Shown: positions 6,948 through 10,720 of the stretch, one piece after another
Layout of the letters: each line of letters begins with the position of its first letter
How positions within the stretch are numbered: position 1 is the stretch's first letter
From: CAZUSO01 sp964622775
GTDB lineage: Bacteria > Bacteroidota > Bacteroidia > Chitinophagales > Chitinophagaceae
Direction of reading: 5' to 3'
NCBI GenBank assembly: GCA_964622775.1
Contig: CAZUSO010000082.1
Coordinates: 1-10,720 of the forward strand
Length of the DNA stretch: 10,720 nucleotides
The notes under the pieces: generated by a model
Databases searched by the model: none
Seen by the model: the letters and a program-made list of their open reading frames with translations, nothing else
Told to the model about the DNA's origin: nothing
Made by a program: the position numbers and the translations under genes

Positions 6948-7481
6948 TTATGATTTGTCTTTGCCATCCTGGTGTTTTTCCGTGTCCGTGCCCGAATCCT
7001 CCGGCTTGTTTTCTGCGGATGTGGTGTCTTGCTCCGGGTCTGCCTGAATGATAATCTGCGGGCGCTGCGACTGTTTGTTCACAGCTTCAAGATAAGCTTT
7101 GTAGCTACCGAATTGGGTCATCATTTTATAGCCGTCTGTAGTCAGGTCCATTTTATCTTCATTTCCGAATCCTATGACCGGACTTACAAAACCGGTATTG
7201 ATAGTGATTTCCCAGATGCGCTCCACGCCTTCCTGATTATAGGGTATTTTCAGCTTGTCAAAGATATCCTTTGTCAGGCTTAACGATAATTTGTTGCCAT
7301 TATTATACAGCATTTTGAGCATAATATCCAGCAATTCCGCATCCATTTCCTTTTGGGAAAGCATAGGTTCTGCGTGTGCTTCATTGTGTACATGATAAAC
7401 CGCGCCCTGCTGCAATTCCTGTCCCTGCCGCAAACCCTGTTGTTGAGGAACGCCTTCTTCCTTATTGTCTTGTGTCGTCAT
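6948..7481 (-). CDS. Hypothetical cytoplasmic protein with low-complexity ends
   Basis: A 177-residue protein that I do not recognise. It has no signal peptide or membrane segment. The first 40 residues are Gln-rich (VPQQQGLRQGQELQQG) and probably disordered. Residues about 42-135 look folded: a helical part MDAELLDIMLKMLY (46-59), then LSLTKDIFDKLKIPY, then WEITINTGFVSPVIGF, then LTTDGYKMMTQFGSYKAYLEA (113-133). The LTxxG plus following helix resembles the wing region of small winged-helix folds, but this is only an impression. The tail (about 148-177) is strongly acidic and Lys-rich, ending in KHQDGKDKS. The ATG at 7481 lies 26 bp after psd and has a purine-rich AAAAAGAGC leader. Co-transcription with psd and iscA is likely; function is not inferable. 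Confidence 0.7.
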   Translation of the reverse strand: MTTQDNKEEGVPQQQGLRQGQELQQGAVYHVHNEAHAEPMLSQKEMDAELLDIMLKMLYNNGNKLSLSLTKDIFDKLKIPYNQEGVERIWEITINTGFVSPVIGFGNEDKMDLTTDGYKMMTQFGSYKAYLEAVNKQSQRPQIIIQADPEQDTTSAENKPEDSGTDTEKHQDGKDKS

Positions 7482-7507
7482 GCTCTTTTTCTTTTAAAGA
7501 TACGGAA

Positions 7508-8161
7508 TTAAATCTTAGCGAGTATTGTTTGTCCGCCTTTTACAGCATCGCCAATCTTCACTTCAAGGGCCGTTCCGGGCGGAAAAAAAATATCCACCCG
7601 CGAGCCGAAACGGATAAATCCGAATTCATCATTCTGGCGGATCGTATCGCCCGGCTGCACATAATATTTTATTCTCCGGGCCATAGCTCCGGCTATCTGC
7701 CGCAGCAGCAGCGTAATTTGGCTGTTGCGGATTACAACCGTAGTTCTTTCGTTTTCGAGCGATGATTTAGGATGCCAGGCTACCAGATATTTTCCGGGAT
7801 GATATTTTACGTAGTCTATAGCTCCATTGACCGGGCTTCGGTTGACATGCACATTCAGGGGAGACATAAAAATAGAAACCTGCAATCTGCGGTCTTTGAA
7901 ATACTCCGGCTCCTCCGTTTCTTCAATCACGACCACTTTGCCATCCGCCGGCGCAACTATGAGGTGACCCCCTTTTGTATAATTACGTTTCGGAATCCGG
8001 AAAAACCACAATACCCACAACCAGAGCAGGAAAAATACAACCTGTACCGGCCAGTAAGCTAAGGGGCAATTCCACAAAAAATAATAATTCAAAATGCTGA
8101 TGACGACCCATAACAGAGTAGCCGTCAATACATGCGTATAACCTTCCCGGTGTAGATACAT
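7508..8161 (-). CDS. psd: Phosphatidylserine decarboxylase, short form
   Basis: Converts phosphatidylserine to phosphatidylethanolamine at the inner membrane with a pyruvoyl cofactor made by self-cleavage. The ATG at 8161 gives 217 residues starting MYLHREGYT, as in short bacterial Psd proteins. A longer frame from TTG at 8194 was set aside because it runs across the likely promoter. Two hydrophobic segments lie at about 11-31 and 36-55. Then come VAPADGKV (69-76, with D73), IFMSPLNVHVNR (97-108, with H105), and the self-cleavage site in GFIRFGSRVD (G186-S187), where S187 becomes the pyruvoyl group. The C-terminal GDAVKGGQTILAKI is typical. FGS replaces the LGST of the long E. coli-type enzyme, which is normal for this subgroup. 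First gene of a run continuing into the hypothetical and Fe-S carrier genes. Confidence 0.94.
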   Translation of the reverse strand: MYLHREGYTHVLTATLLWVVISILNYYFLWNCPLAYWPVQVVFFLLWLWVLWFFRIPKRNYTKGGHLIVAPADGKVVVIEETEEPEYFKDRRLQVSIFMSPLNVHVNRSPVNGAIDYVKYHPGKYLVAWHPKSSLENERTTVVIRNSQITLLLRQIAGAMARRIKYYVQPGDTIRQNDEFGFIRFGSRVDIFFPPGTALEVKIGDAVKGGQTILAKI

Positions 8162-8406
8162 AAAGAATAAATTAGGCCAAAAGTAAAAAAACAACGGAAC
8201 AACCGGGGCTTTTATCCTGACTTGTCCTTTTTAAATTTATGTAAAATTTCGGCCATGGCGATGGCTTGGGTCGGATTCGGATTTCCTTTCCGGTCAATTT
8301 GTTTATCAGGCGTGCGTCTGTTATCTTTTTACATTCGCGGATAAATTTCCTGATAGATCTATTCCCCCAATCCGAAAAATGACACCAACAACACTTTCCA
8401 TTCTTC
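8162..8406. other. 245-bp gap between cdsA and psd with a possible decayed coding segment
   Basis: No intact gene is visible. On the minus strand the cdsA frame continues past its TGA for 15 sense codons (EEWKVLLVSFFGLGE) to TAG at 8359-8361. A second frame stays open from inside the end of cdsA to TAA just before psd but has no ATG or GTG. A 26-codon ATG frame runs 8321-8401, five nt after the cdsA stop. A further frame reads KQIDRKGNPNPTQAIAMAEI near 8240-8306. This may be a decayed small gene or chance. The psd promoter candidate lies at the left end. Confidence 0.35.
8178..8185 (-). promoter_or_regulatory. Candidate -7 promoter box for psd
   Basis: TACTTTTG on the minus strand is an exact TAnnTTTG match, 16 nt before the psd ATG at 8161. 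A proper -33 TTTG is missing at the normal distance; the nearest TTG (8200-8202) has a spacer of only 14 bp. The box lies inside the longer TTG-started frame, which supports the shorter ATG start. Confidence 0.5.
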
Positions 8407-9219
8407 TCAGCTGATCATAATCCAAAGATAGCTGAACACAAAAGGCACGGACATCAGCAAGGAATCAAAACGGTCTAATGCGCCTCCGTGTCCCGGCATC
8501 AGTCTGCCGGAATCTTTGATATCTGCCATGCGCTTCAGCTTGGATTCCAGCAGGTCTCCGGCTGTTCCGGCTATGCAAACAATAGCGGCAATCACCATCC
8601 AGTCGTAAAAGTAAAACTCCCTTTTATAAGGGCTGTAATAAGCCCATGCCGCCGCTGCCGCAATGGTGAACACAACGCCGCCAACAGTGCCTTCCCAGGT
8701 CTTTCTGGGAGAAATTGCGGAAAAAGGCGTCCGCCCGATGAAAGAACCGGTAAGGTAAGCCATCGTGTCATTTATCCATATCATCAGAATCAATGCCACC
8801 GGCAATGCGATGTGCATCCCCCTCAATGCTACCAGCAAACCCATAGGAATGGAGATATACATCAGCGCTGCTAAGGCGGAAAAGGCCGCTTTCAATGCGG
8901 TTTTCTTACTGAGCGTTGCCGGTAGCAGAAAAAGCACCGGAATAAGAAGACCCGCAAAAGCAAAGGTCTTGTCAATAAAAGTCAGGCAATACATGACCAC
9001 TACTCCGGCTAACTGGGTAGCCGGGTTGATCCAGCGCGGGAACCATGTGTCGGGAAAAATCTTATGGCAGATCTGTAGAAATTCGCGTAGGCACAGGAAC
9101 TGGATCAGTAATGCGAGGCAAAAGATCGCTATAGGATCCGGGTATAATAACCCGGCCATCATCACTGCTGAAAATACCACCGCTGATCCCAAACGTTGAA
9201 AAAATACCGGCCAGTTCAT
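8407..9219 (-). CDS. cdsA: Phosphatidate cytidylyltransferase (CDP-diacylglycerol synthase)
   Basis: Makes CDP-diacylglycerol from phosphatidate and CTP, the branch point for PE, PG and cardiolipin. It is a 270-residue polytopic membrane protein with about eight hydrophobic segments (for example 12-25, 30-45, 68-84, 86-101, 135-150, 178-195, 206-221, 254-268). The C-terminal family signature is complete: SPRKTWEGTVGG (170-181), GDLLESKLKR (221-230), then IKDSG (234-238), PGHGGALDRFD (242-252). The acidic residues D222, D236, D249 and D252 needed for Mg-dependent catalysis in the family are all there. The ATG at 9219 abuts the CPBP stop as TAAATG, with no spacer, so the two are translated in tandem. 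psd lies downstream in the same direction, forming a phospholipid cluster that lacks the PS synthase inside the window. Confidence 0.95.
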   Translation of the reverse strand: MNWPVFFQRLGSAVVFSAVMMAGLLYPDPIAIFCLALLIQFLCLREFLQICHKIFPDTWFPRWINPATQLAGVVVMYCLTFIDKTFAFAGLLIPVLFLLPATLSKKTALKAAFSALAALMYISIPMGLLVALRGMHIALPVALILMIWINDTMAYLTGSFIGRTPFSAISPRKTWEGTVGGVVFTIAAAAAWAYYSPYKREFYFYDWMVIAAIVCIAGTAGDLLESKLKRMADIKDSGRLMPGHGGALDRFDSLLMSVPFVFSYLWIMIS

Positions 9220-10164
9220 TTAGCTGATTTTAGAAATGTTTTGATTGTTTTCAGGACGTTCCGTTACCCCCCAGCGGTCGGGTAATGGCGTCCTGTACTT
9301 TTGAATGAAATAAAAGGCCGTTGCCATCAATGCGGCACCTGCCCCGAAAAGCAGCAACTGCAAACTGGTGGAAGTCCCGGTCTCCGCATCCTGCTGACCG
9401 GTAAAAAGCGTATACACCAAAAGCACCTGAAGGCTGTTAAAGACTAAATGCAGCAAGATATTCAGCCACAAGCTGGATGTCCGGAAATATACCCAGGCCA
9501 TTACGATACCAGTGATAGTGATGGGTAGAAAATTATACACACTGCCATGCACAGAGGCAAACAACAATGCGCTGCATACAATGGACAGCCAGGGGCGCCG
9601 GAACCAGGTGTTCAGGAATTTCAATATAATACCGCGAAAAAAAACCTCCTCGCATATTGCCGGAATGATGCCCGCCAGAATCACATTGAACAGCACCGAC
9701 CCGGAATCCCGGCTTTGGAAATAAACGGATTCATAACGTTCCCGGCTCTTTTGTAAATCACGGGCCCATTTGCCAAGGTCAATCTGCTGCAACCAGGTGG
9801 TCATGGTTAATAAAAACGGCAGCATACCGACCGCTAGTACCAGGATCCAAATTGCCAGCCCGGGCTTTGCCGGCTTCACCAAGCCAAGATAACGCAGAGG
9901 CTCCGGATGCGCCAGATAGGCATATACCAACGCAGGCAGCAGAAACATTGCCAGTTGCTGTACAACATTCATTATCTGGTAAACCTTTGGGTAATGTATG
10001 AACTCCCCGTCGATGAATGTAGCTAAATCAATAGGACGCCCCGTTCCATACCGGATCAGCGCCGGCATTAACGCAGTACTCAGCGACATCAGCAGCAGGA
10101 AGAAACACATGAAGATACACAATTGCATCCCCGAAGGAAAAACCCTCAAATAATTTTTAAACAT
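9220..10164 (-). CDS. CPBP-family (Abi/CAAX-type) intramembrane metalloprotease
   Basis: A 314-residue membrane protein with about seven or eight hydrophobic segments (such as 14-34, 66-83, 104-120, 158-172, 196-206, 214-228, 233-252, 267-286). The putative metal site is complete: motif 1 is CEEVFFRG with E172, E173 and R177, motif 2 FASVH with H206, and motif 3 LLHLVFN with H239 and N243. Prokaryotic members are called CPBP or Abi proteins and have varied, mostly unproven roles, such as maturation of small peptides or membrane protein quality control. The ATG at 10164 is 17 nt behind an exact TAnnTTTG box. It abuts cdsA without spacing, which suggests a role linked to membrane biogenesis. 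No bacteriocin gene was seen nearby, so immunity is not indicated. Confidence 0.9.
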   Translation of the reverse strand: MFKNYLRVFPSGMQLCIFMCFFLLLMSLSTALMPALIRYGTGRPIDLATFIDGEFIHYPKVYQIMNVVQQLAMFLLPALVYAYLAHPEPLRYLGLVKPAKPGLAIWILVLAVGMLPFLLTMTTWLQQIDLGKWARDLQKSRERYESVYFQSRDSGSVLFNVILAGIIPAICEEVFFRGIILKFLNTWFRRPWLSIVCSALLFASVHGSVYNFLPITITGIVMAWVYFRTSSLWLNILLHLVFNSLQVLLVYTLFTGQQDAETGTSTSLQLLLFGAGAALMATAFYFIQKYRTPLPDRWGVTERPENNQNISKIS

Positions 10165-10181
10165 GATAAACTTTCGGGCAG

Positions 10182-10189
10182 CAAAAGTA
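10182..10189 (-). promoter_or_regulatory. Candidate -7 promoter box for CPBP-cdsA
   Basis: TACTTTTG on the minus strand matches TAnnTTTG exactly and ends 17 nt before the CPBP ATG. It is the same octamer, at nearly the same distance, as before psd. No -33 TTTG at the usual distance was seen; the nearest is at 10236-10239, 46 bp away. Confidence 0.5.
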
Positions 10190-10226
10190 AGCGATTTATG
10201 GTGATATGGCTAATTATGGGTCAGGT

Positions 10227-10252
10227 GGTGCATTTCAAATCTTTGCATCACC
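10227..10252 (+). repeat. GGTGCATNNCAAAT repeat, copy 1
   Basis: GGTGCATTTCAAAT followed by CTTTGCATCACC. The ends GGTG and CACC are complementary, so the unit is itself loosely palindromic. It faces copy 2 head to head with 38 bp between them. Confidence 0.55.
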
Positions 10253-10290
10253 AATGACGTCGTACTTTCTGTCGTTCCGGCAACTTCGCA

Positions 10291-10312
10291 GGTGCAAAAT
10301 TTGCAATGCACC
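10291..10312 (-). repeat. GGTGCATNNCAAAT repeat, copy 2 (inverted)
   Basis: On the minus strand this reads GGTGCATTGCAAAT followed by TTTGCACC. It is a 6-bp stem (GGTGCA/TGCACC) around a 10-nt loop that contains the palindromic TGCAAATTTTGCA core. It aligns with copy 1 over its whole length with a 4-base deficit. Confidence 0.55.
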
Positions 10313-10348
10313 CGGTCAGGGAAAACGCTTTTAAGTTTAAGTACGATA

Positions 10349-10398
10349 GCCCCGAAGAGGCGTAATATATACAGCCACCGGGTGCAGCCTGGGGCTGT
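10349..10398. repeat. GC-rich hairpin pair, probable dispersed repeat
   Basis: GCCCCGAAGAGGC (10349-10361) is an imperfect small hairpin. It is followed by ACAGCC-A-CCGGG, loop TGCAG, and CCTGG-GGCTGT (10371-10398), an 11-bp stem with one G-U pair and one bulged A. This layout recalls the 'gccccg...ccggg-tgca' palindromic repeats I associate with Bacteroidota intergenic regions. That recollection needs a search. Confidence 0.5.
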
Positions 10399-10430
10399 AA
10401 AATGAGCATTTCACTTGTTTTGACGTGAGC

Positions 10431-10448
10431 TTTTGCTGCGAAGCAAAA
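10431..10448. repeat. Perfect 7-bp hairpin with GNRA-type loop
   Basis: TTTTGCT-GCGA-AGCAAAA is a perfect stem with a GCGA tetraloop when read on the plus strand. The stem opens with T and closes with A, and no T-tract follows on either strand, so it does not look like an intrinsic terminator. Confidence 0.4.
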
Positions 10449-10508
10449 CAAAGACCATGACAAAACACAGCAGGAAGACTAAAAGTGATTTCCCTGATTC
10501 GCATTGAG

Positions 10509-10539
10509 GGTGCATCCCAAATTGTCTCCCCGGAGCAAT
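10509..10539 (+). repeat. GGTGCATNNCAAAT repeat, copy 3, fused to a hairpin
   Basis: GGTGCATCCCAAAT (10509-10522) overlaps the palindrome ATTG-T-CTCC-CC-GGAG-CAAT (10521-10539), which has one bulged T. It has the same orientation as copy 1. The GGAG can also pair with the following CTCC at 10540-10543. Confidence 0.5.
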
Positions 10540-10558
10540 CTCCAGAATGTAAAAGGTA

Positions 10559-10693
10559 TCGTTATTCCTGGGGAAGCGTATAAGCGGTCGTTATTCCGAC
10601 CGGAGTAAAATTTACGGAACGCTTGCAGTAAATTTTATGGAGCGGAGGAATCTCCCGGGCGTTTGCCCATCCTCCCGATTGGGAGATTCCTCC
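10559..10693. repeat. REP-like element with two overlapping hairpins
   Basis: TCGTTATTCC occurs at 10559-10568 (a short, seemingly truncated copy) and at 10588-10597 (the full copy). The full copy folds as ATTCC, CCG, TAAAATTTAC against GTAAATTTTA, CGG, GGAAT (10593-10651, 12-nt loop). A second stem, GGAGGAATCTCCC (10644-10656) with GGGAGATTCCTCC (10681-10693), is a perfect 13-bp inverted repeat. Its 24-nt loop holds a further GGGC-GTTT-GCCC hairpin. The two large stems share 10644-10651 and cannot both form. The ATTCC...GGAATCTCCC style is typical of dispersed REP elements. Confidence 0.65.
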
Positions 10694-10720
10694 ATGCGAA
10701 AATCCTAATCGGATTAAGCG

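Larger units (their letters stand above)
10165..10720. other. Gene-free region rich in palindromic repeats
   Basis: Beyond the CPBP promoter I see no credible gene over 530 bp. A 71-codon minus-strand frame (10248-10463) runs straight through several hairpins and looks like translated repeat. The region holds three GGTGCATNNCAAAT copies (10227, 10299, 10509), hairpins at 10371-10398, 10431-10448 and 10521-10539, and a REP-like double hairpin at 10593-10693. AATCC/GGATT arms follow at 10701-10715. No T-tract terminator is evident. Confidence 0.6.

Noticed and set aside
8162..8194. Longer psd start at TTG 8194
   Set aside because: It overlaps an exact TAnnTTTG box and adds residues before MYLHREGYT, the usual beginning of short Psd proteins.
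10431..10448. Intrinsic terminator at the TTTTGCT/AGCAAAA hairpin
   Set aside because: The stem starts with T and ends with A, and no T-tract follows on either strand.
10248..10463. 71-codon minus-strand open frame in the right-end region
   Set aside because: It crosses several hairpins and translates repeat sequence; there is no supported start context or family resemblance.
10165..10720. CRISPR array in the repeat-rich right end
   Set aside because: Repeats are few, in mixed orientation and unevenly spaced, without spacers of constant length or cas genes.

Overview
The window looks like chromosomal DNA from a member of the Bacteroidota, probably near the Chitinophagaceae. This is inferred from protein style, from initiation regions that nearly all lack a Shine-Dalgarno sequence, and from start regions carrying the Bacteroidota -7 box TAnnTTTG. 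No database search was possible. One gene lies on the plus strand (an XRE-type regulator at 184-534). Ten further genes all lie on the minus strand, so that side is transcribed from right to left.

Layout in transcription order on the minus strand. (1) A CPBP intramembrane protease (9220-10164) directly abuts cdsA (8407-9219, CDP-diacylglycerol synthase). (2) After a 245-bp gap come psd (7508-8161, phosphatidylserine decarboxylase), an unrecognised 177-residue protein (6948-7481), an IscA/ErpA-type Fe-S carrier (6554-6898) and a secreted MORN-repeat protein (5862-6557). The last two overlap by ATGA. (3) A promoter at 5820-5854 precedes the methylmalonyl-CoA mutase small subunit (4440-5786), the large catalytic subunit (2258-4381), a hotdog acyl-CoA thioesterase (1728-2123) and the MeaB GTPase chaperone (685-1677). 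meaB converges on the XRE gene.

Functionally, groups 1 and 2 touch phospholipid synthesis: CdsA supplies CDP-diacylglycerol and Psd makes phosphatidylethanolamine, but the intervening PS synthase is not in the window. Group 3 is a B12-dependent methylmalonyl-CoA/succinyl-CoA module together with its maintenance GTPase and an added thioesterase. The epimerase and propionyl-CoA carboxylase are not here.

The right end (10165-10720) has no credible gene. It is dense in palindromes: three copies of GGTGCATNNCAAAT in mixed orientation, a GC-rich hairpin, and a REP-like double hairpin whose two stems share the same bases. This is the least explained part of the window. I did not find a convincing new multi-gene system. 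The genes are mostly housekeeping, and the points worth a second look are the repeat island, start and leader architecture, the thioesterase inside the mutase operon, and the Fe-S/MORN coupling.
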